Shown here piece after piece: positions 28,395-37,415 of a DNA stretch of 64,000 nt. Source of the DNA: Streptomyces sp. B21-083. Its GTDB lineage: Bacteria > Actinomycetota > Actinomycetes > Streptomycetales > Streptomycetaceae. The position numbers and the translations under genes were made by a program. Location: positions 4,402,001-4,466,000 of the forward strand of contig NZ_JARUND010000001.1 of the NCBI RefSeq assembly GCF_036898825.1, given 5' to 3'. The notes beneath the pieces are model-generated. The model worked only from the letters and a program-made list of their open reading frames with translations, was not told the DNA's origin and made no database searches. The stretch's first letter is position 1. Each line of letters begins with the position of its first letter.

Positions 28395-28519
28395 CGCTCC
28401 AGCAATAGGCAGGCGTCCGCAGATCTGAAGATTTCCAATAAATCTCGGAACTGCGTTCAGGCGGTCGCGGCCAAACTGCCGCCGCCAGTTGAGTCGAGGC
28501 TGGTGACCAAGGCGCAAAC

Positions 28520-28561
28520 ACGAAGGCCGGTGCACCCTGGATGGGTCACACCGGCCTTCGT
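28520..28561 (-). terminator. Strong hairpin after paralog 3
   Basis: ACGAAGGCCGGTG (28520-28532) pairs perfectly with CACCGGCCTTCGT (28549-28561) around a 16-base loop, 37 bp beyond the stop of the minus-strand gene at 28599. It also faces the immunity gene and so may stop both transcripts. The 125 bp before it (28395-28519) hold no gene. Confidence 0.85.
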
Positions 28562-28598
28562 TCGTCATACGGAGCACGAGCCCTGCGACCCGCACGGC

Positions 28599-29399
28599 CT
28601 ACTTCACGTCGATGACGTCCCCGACCGCGTTGATCGGCGCCGTCGTCGACGAGCCCGCGAAGGCGTAGCGGAAGGTGCCGTCGACCGTGGCCTTCACCGT
28701 GGTCTTCAGGGCGCCGCCGGCACCCGCCTTGACCGTCTTGACGGTGGTGAAGGTGGTGGCGCCCTTCTTCTTGAACTGGAGGGTCACCGGGGCGTTGACG
28801 TAGCCCGTGTACTTGCCGGTGTTCCAGTTGGCGCGGGTCAGGGTGCCCTTAACCGTGATGGTCGCGTTCTTCCTGACCGGCTCCGGGGTGGCGTCGGTGG
28901 TCAGCTTCGAGTGGAACTTGATTTGGGAGGTGCCGAGGTTGCCCTGAGCTTTGTAGTCGCCCTCGTCCGTCATGGCGACAGCCACAGCGCCCACGTTCCA
29001 GGAGCGCGCATCAGTGTTGCGGAGCCTGGCGTCCTCACCGCTGGTGTGCAGGTCGAAGGAGGACTTGCAGCTGGCGGTGGTCGACGACGTGGCCGTGCAG
29101 GAAGCGGGGTCTTCACCCCCGAGGCGAACCTTCGTCACGTCTATGGTCGTACCGGCGTAGAGGAACGGAAGGACGAGGAGCTTGTCCGAGCTGATGTCCA
29201 GTCCGGCCGCGTGCTTGAACGTGTACGTCACCGGCACCGAGGTGGTCCCCGTGGCGCGGGCGACGATCGGCTTGCCGTTGTTGATGGTCACCTTGGTGAA
29301 GGTGACGTCGGGCGCCGTGGCGGCCTGCGCGGCGGGCACGACGAAGGCGGAGAGGGCCAGGGCGCCGGAGACGGCGACCACAGTGGCACGAATGCGCAT
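28599..29399 (-). CDS. Secreted Ig-like protein, paralog 3 of 3
   Basis: A 266-residue exported protein of the same family as the genes at 19005 and 20193: signal peptide MRIRATVVAVSGALALSAFV, a middle Cys pair, a conserved KLTTDATPEPVRKNATITV segment and a terminal GDVIDVK. It is shorter in its variable half and more diverged in the C-terminal domain, so it is an older copy. ATG 29399 has GGGGAA. It lies across the polymorphic toxin genes from the other two copies, with which it shares a 36-bp upstream box. The function is unknown. Confidence 0.85.
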   Translation of the reverse strand: MRIRATVVAVSGALALSAFVVPAAQAATAPDVTFTKVTINNGKPIVARATGTTSVPVTYTFKHAAGLDISSDKLLVLPFLYAGTTIDVTKVRLGGEDPASCTATSSTTASCKSSFDLHTSGEDARLRNTDARSWNVGAVAVAMTDEGDYKAQGNLGTSQIKFHSKLTTDATPEPVRKNATITVKGTLTRANWNTGKYTGYVNAPVTLQFKKKGATTFTTVKTVKAGAGGALKTTVKATVDGTFRYAFAGSSTTAPINAVGDVIDVK

Positions 29400-29512
29400 G
29401 CGTTTCCCCAAGTGGAGAAAGGGGGCCCGGTGGTGCTCGTCCGTACGGATCCCTCCGTACCGCGTGCAGTCGCACCCGGGCCCAAATCATCTGGGAGTCT
29501 CTTGACTCGCTC

Positions 29513-29548
29513 GCTCAGATGCGTGACGGATGGGAATGGTTGTACGGA
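29513..29548 (-). promoter_or_regulatory. Shared upstream box of secreted paralogs, copy 3
   Basis: Begins GCTCAGATGCGTGACGG and ends TGGTTGTACGGA, matching copies at 20045 and 21226. It stands about 115 bp upstream of paralog 3 in otherwise diverged DNA. Confidence 0.6.
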
Positions 29549-29680
29549 AGTTGCGGAATGTTTCGCCGGACGCGGAGATTTTGTGTCCGCGTTACCGTCT
29601 TTGCCCGGGGTCTACGAGCCGATGGCCCGGCGCGGACGCTTCCCGGGCGCCCGCGCCGCCCTGTCACCCTCCGTCTCGCC

Positions 29681-32600
29681 TCAGTCGAACCAGCGGTCCC
29701 GCGCCAGTTCGGTCGTCCTCGACGGGTCCTCGATCAGGGCCGCCACCTCGAACCGCCGGGGCCACTGTCCGGCCGCCCAGGCGAGCCCGGCCGCGACGCC
29801 CTCCAGGGTGGCGGCGTGGACCACACCGTCCCGCGTCCTGCGCCAGTCCAGCTCCACGCCGTCGACGACGAGGTCCTCGTGCTCGACGTAGGTGGCCGGG
29901 GTCGCCGGACCGAGCAGGACCCGTACCGACTCCGGTACGTCGTGCTCCGCACCCTCCGACGTCACCTCGCCCGTGACCGACTCGCTCAGCCGCCGTACCT
30001 GGAACAGCTCGGCCAGCTCGGCCGCCTTCGCCGGGCGTACGGGGAGCAGCGGCACCCCCGCTGTGAACGGCAGCAGGTCGGGTGAGTCGACCACCACGGC
30101 GTCCGCCGCGTCCACGACCTCCACGTGGCCGTCGACCACCGCCCGCAAGTCGTCGGGCAGCGTGACCTGTTCCGGGTCGAGGTCGGCCAACGCGCCGTAG
30201 AGGGCGTGCAGTTGGGCGCCGGTGACCTCCCGGTCGGGGTCGGCGAGACGGTCCAGCAGTTCGGCCGCGCCGCCCGGCTCGTCGAGGAGGGCGGCGACCG
30301 TCGTGCGTACGCCCAGGGCCCGCAGCACCTGCTCGTCGTCGAACCCGGTGGCGTCGGCCTCCTCGTACAGGCAGCGCAGCAGCGGGTCGCCGCCCGCCGC
30401 CAGGAGACCGGCCGGACGCCGGCCGTCCAGCACCGGGTTTCCGCGCAACCACCAGGCGGTGTACGGCCGTACGAGTTCATGCGTGCCGTCGGGCAGCAGG
30501 ACACGCACCGGCTGGACGATCGCGTCCCGCAGGGGCGGCTGGGCGAGCAGGGCGAGGGCCTGGGGCCAGCGATCGTCGTCCACGAGGTCGAGGTCGCGTA
30601 CGGCAACCAGTTCCGTGGCGACGGGAGGTACGGGCGAGTCGGGGAAGCGGTCGAGGATGTCCTCGCTCCACACATCCACGGCGTCGAGCAGGCCCGCGTC
30701 GTCGGGTTCGGCGAAGTCGCTGTCCCGGGGGTCCAGTTCGTCCGGGTCGAGGACAACATCGGTGGCGCGTACGAGGGCGAAGGTCGCGAGGACTCCGCAG
30801 GCGGCGAGCGGCTGCTCGCCCCACCTGTCCGCCAACTCTCCGTCCACCAAGGCAAGTTCGCCTTCTCGGATCACCTGGGCGAACGAGCTGCCGGGGAGGA
30901 CGAGTTCACCGGCGGGGGCCAACTCCCCTTCCTCGTCGGGGAGGGCGAGGGCGCCGAGCCACGGTTCGTCACCGGGTTCGAGGCCCGCGTCGCGTACGAG
31001 GGCGAGGACCGTGTCGGCCAACTCCTCGGCGTCGGGAGTGTCTTCGTCGTCCCACGACAGGCTGCGGGCGTCCTCGTCGAGCGAGGCGGCGACGGCGGCC
31101 CGTACCTGCGGGGTGGTGAGGACGGCGCGCGGGGTGGCCGGGAGGGCGCCGAGCTTCTCCAGGAGCGGGTGGGCGGCGTCCGGGTGGGCGACCTTGAGGC
31201 CGAGGCGGGCCAGGGTCTCCGGGGCGGCGGCCCCCACCTGACCGCCGGTGGGCAGCAGCACCTGCCGGGGCCCGATGGTCGTACGCCCGTCGGCGAGCGG
31301 TACGGGCAGCCCGGACAGCCGGTCGGGGTCGACGCCGGCCAGGCTGTCGTACAGCCGGTGCCACCACTCGGGTGCCTTTTCCAGGCCGGCGAGCCGGTCG
31401 ACAGCGTCGGTGAGGGGGACGCGGGCGACCCCCAACGTCCGTAGCTCCACCCGGCGTTCGAGCCCGGCGGGCAGCAGCGTGGGCAGTACCTCGGCGAGGA
31501 CAAGGACGGTGTCGGCCCCGGCGCCCTCGACCACCTCGGCGTCCCGGGGGCGCAGGGCGGAGGGCAGTTCCTCGTCGTCCCCCGGGTCGAGCGCGGGCGG
31601 GAGGAAGGCGGTGCGCGGCAACCGTTCGAGGATCGCGTGCCGCAACTGACCGTCCAGCTCGCCCTTGCCCAGCGGGCCGGGCACGAGCGCGATGATGCCC
31701 TCCCCCACCGGGCTCCAGTCGGCGAGGAGTTCGGTGTAGGCGTCGGCGGCGCGCTGCACGAGGAAGTCGGTGAGCGGGCCCGGCGCGGCATGCCGGCGGG
31801 CGGTGTCCAGCGGGAGCGAGGCGATGAGCAGCGCCGGTACGCCCAGCGGCTCGTCGCTCGGTGTGGGCGCGTGCACGACGGGGCTGGTCCGGGGCGGTAC
31901 GGGAGTGCCGTCGGCGTCGACGGGCACGGCCCAGGTGACCGACCAGTGCGGACGCAGCCTCTCCTCGATCGGCCGCCCGACCAGCAGGGCGGCGTCCAGG
32001 GGCCCGTGCGCGGAGACGGTACGCCAACGGCTCGTACCGTCGCGGGAGTCCTCCACGAGGGTCAGCGAGGCGTCGGTACGGCGGCTGAGGGTGCGCGTCT
32101 GCTCCCCCACCTCGATGACGACCTCTTCCAGACCGGGCAGCGTCAGAAGAAGCGCGTCGTCGACGCCGTTCAGCAGCCGTTCCGCGAGATCCTCGGCGGC
32201 GGTGTCGCGCAGGGGGAGGATGACGGCCGTGTCGTACGGGGCCGGGGCGGTGCCCTCGGCGGCGAACGGCAGCCGGAGAAGGGGCACATGGCCGTCGCGA
32301 CGGCGGACCTCGTCACCGAGTCCGGGGCTGTGCCGGGCGGTCTCGGCCGCCAGCTCGCGCGCCTCGGCGAGCGCCCACCGCACACCACCGTGCCGCCCGA
32401 CGACGGCGGGCTCGTCACTGACGGCGAGAACGGCGGCGAAGCCGACACCGAACCGTCCGACGGCGCCCGTCCCCTTGCCGTCCTTGCCGCCGTCCTGGAC
32501 GTCCCGCTTCGCGGAGGCGCGCAGCGTGGACAGGGACTCGACTCCGGTGGCGTCCAGCGGGGCACCGGTGTTGGCGGCGACGAGGACGCCCTCGCGCAGG

Positions 32601-32833
32601 GTGAGCCGGAACCTGCCGGGCACCCCGGCCCGAGCGGCGGCGTCGGCGGCGTTCTGGGCGAGCTCGACGACGAGCCGGTCCCGGTACCCACCGAGGACGA
32701 GATCCTCCTCGGCGTTGGCGTCCTCACGGAACCGGGCGGGACTGGTCGCCCAGGCATCCAGAACACCCCGGCGCAGACGGGCCGTACCGAAAGGATCCGC
32801 GCCCTCAGCTGCAGGTCGCACGAACTTGCTCAC
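29681..32833 (-). CDS. Sacsin N-terminal-like GHKL ATPase, 1050 residues
   Basis: The N-terminal 240 residues have a Bergerat ATP-binding fold: N-box VVELAQNAADAA (Glu and Asn for Mg-ATP), G1 box LVAANTGAPLD and G2 box GRFGVGFAAVL, the arrangement of sacsin/Hsp90-like ATPases. The remaining 800 residues are acidic, leucine-rich and without motifs I know. The protein is cytoplasmic. GTG 32833 has GGAGA upstream. It lies in a core-looking region rather than the accessory island. Sacsin-like proteins act in protein quality control in eukaryotes and some bacterial GHKL giants act in defence; neither role can be shown here. Confidence 0.85.
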   Translation of the reverse strand: MSKFVRPAAEGADPFGTARLRRGVLDAWATSPARFREDANAEEDLVLGGYRDRLVVELAQNAADAAARAGVPGRFRLTLREGVLVAANTGAPLDATGVESLSTLRASAKRDVQDGGKDGKGTGAVGRFGVGFAAVLAVSDEPAVVGRHGGVRWALAEARELAAETARHSPGLGDEVRRRDGHVPLLRLPFAAEGTAPAPYDTAVILPLRDTAAEDLAERLLNGVDDALLLTLPGLEEVVIEVGEQTRTLSRRTDASLTLVEDSRDGTSRWRTVSAHGPLDAALLVGRPIEERLRPHWSVTWAVPVDADGTPVPPRTSPVVHAPTPSDEPLGVPALLIASLPLDTARRHAAPGPLTDFLVQRAADAYTELLADWSPVGEGIIALVPGPLGKGELDGQLRHAILERLPRTAFLPPALDPGDDEELPSALRPRDAEVVEGAGADTVLVLAEVLPTLLPAGLERRVELRTLGVARVPLTDAVDRLAGLEKAPEWWHRLYDSLAGVDPDRLSGLPVPLADGRTTIGPRQVLLPTGGQVGAAAPETLARLGLKVAHPDAAHPLLEKLGALPATPRAVLTTPQVRAAVAASLDEDARSLSWDDEDTPDAEELADTVLALVRDAGLEPGDEPWLGALALPDEEGELAPAGELVLPGSSFAQVIREGELALVDGELADRWGEQPLAACGVLATFALVRATDVVLDPDELDPRDSDFAEPDDAGLLDAVDVWSEDILDRFPDSPVPPVATELVAVRDLDLVDDDRWPQALALLAQPPLRDAIVQPVRVLLPDGTHELVRPYTAWWLRGNPVLDGRRPAGLLAAGGDPLLRCLYEEADATGFDDEQVLRALGVRTTVAALLDEPGGAAELLDRLADPDREVTGAQLHALYGALADLDPEQVTLPDDLRAVVDGHVEVVDAADAVVVDSPDLLPFTAGVPLLPVRPAKAAELAELFQVRRLSESVTGEVTSEGAEHDVPESVRVLLGPATPATYVEHEDLVVDGVELDWRRTRDGVVHAATLEGVAAGLAWAAGQWPRRFEVAALIEDPSRTTELARDRWFD

Positions 32834-32839
32834 GTACGT

Positions 32840-33013
32840 TCACTCTCCATCATCGGCGTGAGCAAGAAGGTACCGCGCGCCGGACAGCGCCCCCGCCCAC
32901 CGGGCCTGTTCGCCTGCGGAGGCGCCCCTTACCATTCCCTCCGGATCACGCCCGAGGCGGCGCCGGTCCGTGAACCAGGTAGCAAGTACCTGTTCCTCAG
33001 GGGGGATTTCCAT
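32840..33013 (-). CDS. Possible small acidic protein upstream of the sacsin-like gene
   Basis: A 57-residue frame (MEIPPEEQVLATWFTDRRR... to LLAHADDGE) ends 6 bp before the sacsin-like gene, as expected for translational coupling. Its ATG pairs base-to-base with the ATG of the divergent SPFH gene (CATG at 33011-33014). Third-position GC is only moderate, so coding status is uncertain. Confidence 0.35.
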   Translation of the reverse strand: MEIPPEEQVLATWFTDRRRLGRDPEGMVRGASAGEQARWAGALSGARYLLAHADDGE

Positions 33014-33899
33014 GTTCGTGCTGTCCATACTGCTGCTCATATCGGCGGTCGTGCTCTTTTTCGTAGGCCGGGGCCGAGACGTCGGCGGCTGGAAGATCGG
33101 GGCGGCGCTCAGTGCCGTGGCCGCCGTGCTTGCCGGTGTCTTCGCGTGTGTCCATGTCGTGAGCGCCTACGAGGTCGGGGTGCCGGTGACCTTCGGCAAG
33201 GTCGGGAAACCGATGACCTCCGGCGTCCAGTTCAAGTCGCCGTTCACCGATGTCACCTCCTTCTCCACCCGCCCGGTGGACCTGGACCTCTACGACAAGA
33301 GCGTGGTCGAGGTCCGCTCCTCGCAGGGCGGGGTGCTGTACGCGGACGTCACCATCAAGTGGGCCGTCATCCCGGCCAAGGCGGTCGAGCTGTACCGGCT
33401 GGCGGGCAGTGAGGAAGCCGTCGAGGAACGGCTGGTGCTGCCGGACAGCCGCGAGATCATCCGTAACGTCTTCGCGAAGCACACCAGCGAGGAAGGCTAC
33501 GCCTCCGCCCGTGAGCAGATCGGCTCGCAGATCGCCGCCCTCATCAAGGAGCGTCTGGCCCCGCGCGGGATCGACGTCACCAACGTCAATCTGCGCAACG
33601 TGAGGCCGTCGGACAAGCTGCAGGACCAGATCGACAAGAAGATCCAGCAGGAGCAGGCCACCGAGCGGGCCGTCGAGGGGGCGCGTACGGCCAAGGCGGA
33701 GGCCGAGCGCAAGCGCATCGAGGCGGAGGGCACCGCCCGCGCCAACGAGATCCTCGCGAAGTCGCTGAGCGACAAGGTGCTGTACAACCAGTGCCTGGAG
33801 GCCTACAAGGAAGCCGCCAGGGCCAACCCGGTGTACGCGGTGCCCTGCGGCACGAACGCGAACGGGACGCCCGTCATCGTGAACAGCGGCAAGAACTAG
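33012..33899 (+). CDS. SPFH/band 7 (prohibitin-like) membrane protein
   Basis: A 295-residue protein with two N-terminal membrane helices (MFVLSILLLISAVVLFFVG and a second at about 28-50), an SPFH domain (GVPVTFGKVGKPMTSGVQF, YADVTIKWAVI), then a charged coiled coil (EQATERAVEGARTAKAEAER). SPFH proteins form oligomeric cages that organise membrane microdomains and often protect membrane proteins. ATG 33012 has GGGGGGA 6 bases upstream, which rules out the in-frame start at 32970. It is monocistronic, with a strong terminator 18 bp downstream. The partner is unknown. Confidence 0.9.
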   Translation: MFVLSILLLISAVVLFFVGRGRDVGGWKIGAALSAVAAVLAGVFACVHVVSAYEVGVPVTFGKVGKPMTSGVQFKSPFTDVTSFSTRPVDLDLYDKSVVEVRSSQGGVLYADVTIKWAVIPAKAVELYRLAGSEEAVEERLVLPDSREIIRNVFAKHTSEEGYASAREQIGSQIAALIKERLAPRGIDVTNVNLRNVRPSDKLQDQIDKKIQQEQATERAVEGARTAKAEAERKRIEAEGTARANEILAKSLSDKVLYNQCLEAYKEAARANPVYAVPCGTNANGTPVIVNSGKN

Positions 33900-33917
33900 C
33901 CGCCGCACCCGTACGCG

Positions 33918-33953
33918 GCGACCCCGCCGAGCAACAAGCCTCGGCGGGGTCGC
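33918..33953. terminator. Terminator between SPFH and DUF3027 genes
   Basis: GCGACCCCGCCGAG (33918-33931) pairs perfectly with CTCGGCGGGGTCGC (33940-33953) around an 8-base loop, between two convergent genes. Confidence 0.88.
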
Positions 33954-33974
33954 TCGCCTTCTACGAACCCTGAA

Positions 33975-34928
33975 CTACGAGTGTCCGAGTTCCGCCGCGT
34001 CCGTGTCGTCCGCGCCCACCGGCACCGAGCCCGAGTCCGCCGCGGGCCGCAGCGGGAACGGGTCCACGATCGTCTCGTCGATCACGTGCGGCGGCGGAAC
34101 CGGCGGCTTCGGCATGACCGCTGCCTCCGAGTGCCCCCCGCAGCCGTACGCCAGAGACACCACACGCCCGTCCGCCGGAGCGAACTCGTTCGTACACACA
34201 CCGAACGCCTGCCCGAGTGACCCTCCGATCGCCACCAGGAACCCGCAGCTCACGCAGGTCGCCGGCGCGGCTTGGGCCATGGGTGTCGTGGGACCGTAGG
34301 CGTCCTCCCAGCGGTCGGCGGCGGTGTGGAGGCCGTACCGGGACAGGACACGCGCCCGGCGCATACCCAGTTCCTCGGCCACCGCCGCGATCGACCCGCG
34401 GGCCGGCACCACCGTGAAGCCCGCCGGCGAGCCCGGAGTGACGTCCGCGTCCTCGGCGTCCGCCAGATCCGCGGCCAGTGCCACCGAGGCCGAAGCCGAG
34501 GCCGCTGCCAGCACGGAGTTCGGCAGGGGCTCGTCCTCGCCCGAGTAACCCGGCTCGAGACGCAGGTCCTCCGCGTCCGTGGGGAGCAGATCCCCGGGAC
34601 CCATGTCCCCGGGGCGCAGACGCTCGCTCCAGGGCACCCATTCCGGGGCCTGGAGGGCGTCGGGGCCGGGGAGGAGCACCACCTCGTCCAGGGTGACCAG
34701 TTTGGCCCGGGACGCCCGGGCGACCGTCACCGCCCAGCGCCAGCCCCGGTAGCCGAACTCCTTGCACTCGAAGAAGTGCGTGACGACACGGTCTCCTTCT
34801 GACACGAGGCCCGAGTGTTCACCCACCACGCCTGGCGCCGCCGCCTCCTCCGCCGCGGAAAGGGCGAGGTCGACGGCCTCGGCGCACAGGCGGTCAGGGG
34901 TGCGGCTTCGCGTTGTCGCTGCGCTCAC
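33975..34928 (-). CDS. DUF3027 family protein
   Basis: A 317-residue actinobacterial protein. The first 120 residues form the conserved core (HFFECKEFGYRGWRWAVTVARA, LLPGPDALQAPEWVPWSERLRPGDMGPGDLLP) and the C-terminal half has ARVLSRYGLHTAADRW and a likely zinc ribbon (ATCVSCGFL then FGVCTNEFAP). The function is unknown. GTG 34928 was chosen because GGAGAG lies upstream and the 10 preceding in-frame residues are unlike the family. The order DUF3027-MFS-DUF2771-mqnB-mqnD fits the conserved Streptomyces core as I recall it. Confidence 0.85.
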   Translation of the reverse strand: MSAATTRSRTPDRLCAEAVDLALSAAEEAAAPGVVGEHSGLVSEGDRVVTHFFECKEFGYRGWRWAVTVARASRAKLVTLDEVVLLPGPDALQAPEWVPWSERLRPGDMGPGDLLPTDAEDLRLEPGYSGEDEPLPNSVLAAASASASVALAADLADAEDADVTPGSPAGFTVVPARGSIAAVAEELGMRRARVLSRYGLHTAADRWEDAYGPTTPMAQAAPATCVSCGFLVAIGGSLGQAFGVCTNEFAPADGRVVSLAYGCGGHSEAAVMPKPPVPPPHVIDETIVDPFPLRPAADSGSVPVGADDTDAAELGHS

Positions 34929-35399
34929 AGGTATCGCTTCTCTCCTACGCCGTCTCACGAGTGCGCCCGTCCCGACGGGGTGCGAACGGTTGCGAACGGA
35001 GCGGACCAGAGGGCCGCGTCAACGTTCGCGCCCGATCACGCTCGGGCGCACCTACGTCATCCATTCTGCGGGATGACCGAGAGGCGCGCGGCCGAGAACA
35101 ACCGCCACTGCGCGCTACGCACGCTACCTTCTCCAGCGCTCGGGGCCCACACCGACGGGACGGTTCGTGGCGACCGACATCCAACCGTGGCAACTCCGGC
35201 CCCCCTTTTCCTCGCCTCTCACCCCACTCTTCCCACCCCGGGATGGCCGGAAAACACCCCACCGAAACCGTCCGAGAGACTCCTCGGGCCCCTGAAAAGA
35301 TCCCTGAAGGACCCTCACTCACATCCCACTCGCATCCCACTCGGACCCATACGCGCGGTAACCGCACTAGTTACGCCCTTCTCGGGGCACTATGGCGGA
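34929..35399. other. Gene-free region between divergent DUF3027 and MFS genes
   Basis: 471 bp. A hairpin GCGCCCGA/TCGGGCGC (35028-35049, 6-base loop) and a duplicated TTGCGAACGG motif at 34980-35000 are visible. Open frames here are GC-driven and show no protein-like composition. No clear operator was found. Confidence 0.5.
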
Positions 35400-36854
35400 G
35401 TGGCAACCGAGAGGTCACCCCACGGCGCCACCGGGATCGGCGGGGCCGAGGGGAACAACCGGAGCGGCACCGGCACCAAGAGCGGCCGGCACGGCGTACG
35501 GGACCGGATGAGCGGGTCCGTACGTGCGGTCGGCCGTGCCCTGCACTTCCCGGTGACCGGTACGGCCCGGGGCATCCGCAGGGCCACCCACGCGCACGGG
35601 GCCGGGGAATCCGGGCTCGGCAAACTCATCGAGCTGCACGCGGTGAACGGCGCCGGTGACGTCATGATCACCATCGCCCTCGCCTCCACCGTCTTCTTCT
35701 CCGTCCCCACCGACGAGGCACGCGGGCGCGTGGCCATCTACCTCGGCATCACCATGGCGCCCTTCACCCTCCTCGCCCCCGTGATCGGCCCCCTCCTCGA
35801 CCGCCTGCCGCACGGCCGCCGTGCCGCGATGGCCGGCTCGATGCTCGCCCGCGCCCTCCTCGCCCTGCTGCTCGCCGGCGCGGTCGCCACCGGCAGCATC
35901 GAGCTGTACCCGGCCGCGCTGGGCGTCCTGGTCGCCTCGAAGGCGTACGGCGTGGTCCGCAGCGCCGTCGTACCCCGTCTCCTCCCACCCGGCTTCTCCC
36001 TGGTGAAGGCCAATTCACGGGTCACGCTGAGCGGGCTGCTCGCCACCGGTGTGGCCGCGCCCATCGGCGGCGGCCTCCAGGCCCTCGGACCACGCTGGCC
36101 GCTCTACGGCGCCTTCGTGATCTTCATCGCGGGTATGTTCCTGTCCTTCTCCCTGCCGCCCAAGGTGGACTCCGCCAAGGGCGAGGACACCGCCCTGCTG
36201 GCTGCGGACGCCGAGCACCTGCACGGCCCGCACCGCACCGAGACCCTCCGCCGCCCGGGCCTGCGCACGGTCGGTACGGCGGTCACCCACGCCCTGGGCG
36301 CCAACGCCGCCCTGCGCTGTCTGTCGGGCTTCCTGACCTTCTTCCTCGCCTTCCTGCTCCGCGAGCATCCGCTGACCGGCCAGAGCGCCGCGTGGTCGCT
36401 GGGCATGGTCGCCGTCGCGGCGGGCGCCGGCAACGCGCTCGGTACGGCGGTCGGGGCGGCCGTGAAGCAACGCGCGCCGGAGCTGATCGTCGTGACGGTC
36501 GTCGCCGTGGTCCTCGGCGCGTCGGTCGTCGCCGCGGTGTTCTTCAGCGCGGCCCTGGTCGCGTGCCTCGCGGCGGTCGCCGGGTTCTGCCAGGCGCTCG
36601 CCAAGCTGTCCCTGGACGCGCTGATCCAGCGGGACGTCCCCGAACTCGTCCGCTCCTCCGCGTTCGCCCGCTCGGAGACGCTGCTCCAGATGGCGTGGGT
36701 GCTCGGCGGCGCCGTCGGTATCGCGCTTCCCCTGGTCGGCGAGCTGGGCCTCGGTGTGGCCGCCGCGATCGTCGCCGTGGGCTGGCTGACCACGGTCAAG
36801 GGCCTGATCGGCTCGGCCCGCCACGGTGGCCGCGCCCATCCCCGCGTCGCCTGA
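35400..36854 (+). CDS. MFS transporter
   Basis: A 484-residue membrane protein with about 11-12 hydrophobic helices and the MFS loop PLLDRLPHGRRAAMAGSMLARA. The first 75 residues are a hydrophilic Gly/Ser/Thr-rich tail (VATERSPHGATGIGG). GTG 35400 is the best start: it gives the tail I recall for streptomycete homologs and the frame before it has no protein character. No substrate can be assigned; there is no adjacent regulator. Confidence 0.85.
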   Translation: MATERSPHGATGIGGAEGNNRSGTGTKSGRHGVRDRMSGSVRAVGRALHFPVTGTARGIRRATHAHGAGESGLGKLIELHAVNGAGDVMITIALASTVFFSVPTDEARGRVAIYLGITMAPFTLLAPVIGPLLDRLPHGRRAAMAGSMLARALLALLLAGAVATGSIELYPAALGVLVASKAYGVVRSAVVPRLLPPGFSLVKANSRVTLSGLLATGVAAPIGGGLQALGPRWPLYGAFVIFIAGMFLSFSLPPKVDSAKGEDTALLAADAEHLHGPHRTETLRRPGLRTVGTAVTHALGANAALRCLSGFLTFFLAFLLREHPLTGQSAAWSLGMVAVAAGAGNALGTAVGAAVKQRAPELIVVTVVAVVLGASVVAAVFFSAALVACLAAVAGFCQALAKLSLDALIQRDVPELVRSSAFARSETLLQMAWVLGGAVGIALPLVGELGLGVAAAIVAVGWLTTVKGLIGSARHGGRAHPRVA

Positions 36855-36935
36855 GAGCCGCCATCAGGCCCTACGGGACCCGGCACGCCGTACCCACGTG
36901 ACAACCCTGCTGCGGGTGCCCGATAGCCTTCGGCC

Positions 36936-37415
36936 ATGACCTCGTTGCGTTCCGCTTCCACTGCGCGCCGCCGCCGCGCTGTTGCCGCCGTCGGCGCCGT
37001 TGGTGCCGGACTGCTCGTCCTGTCCGCCTGCGACAAGCCGACGCCGATCTCCACGATCACCGTCGGCCGTGCCTCGGTGAACTCGGAGGCCTCCTGCTAC
37101 GACGACGGCAAGGAGCTGAAGACCGCCGACGTGGCCAAGTGCCTCAAGGACACGGACATCAAGAGCATCACGGTCGACCCGGACGAGACCGTGCGCTTCG
37201 GCGTCGACCCGAAGATCGCCGACAAGGGCTGGACGATCCTGATGAACGGCCAGCCGCTGACGGACTCCAGCAGCAAGACGTACCGCACGATCCCGGGCAG
37301 CGTGTTCTTCAACGCCCAGTACGGCGCCCAGGGCAACTCGACCCTCGTCTCCATCAAGGAGGGCGAGAAAGAGGTCAACGGCCTGTGGTCGTTCAAGCTG
37401 AAGAAGGACTCCTGA
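36936..37415 (+). CDS. DUF2771 lipoprotein
   Basis: A 159-residue exported lipoprotein: signal peptide with lipobox LVLSAC at about 27-32, so Cys 32 should be lipidated. The body has two further Cys (EASCYDDG and DVAKCLKD) and a beta-rich DUF2771 domain. It lies directly upstream of, and overlapping, the futalosine hydrolase gene, a recurrent actinobacterial arrangement; a link to menaquinone metabolism is not established. Confidence 0.87.
   Translation: MTSLRSASTARRRRAVAAVGAVGAGLLVLSACDKPTPISTITVGRASVNSEASCYDDGKELKTADVAKCLKDTDIKSITVDPDETVRFGVDPKIADKGWTILMNGQPLTDSSSKTYRTIPGSVFFNAQYGAQGNSTLVSIKEGEKEVNGLWSFKLKKDS

Noticed and set aside
34815..35399. Upstream in-frame extension of the MFS gene
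   Set aside because: Low-complexity, no protein character, and it overlaps the divergent DUF3027 promoter; GTG 35400 fits better.
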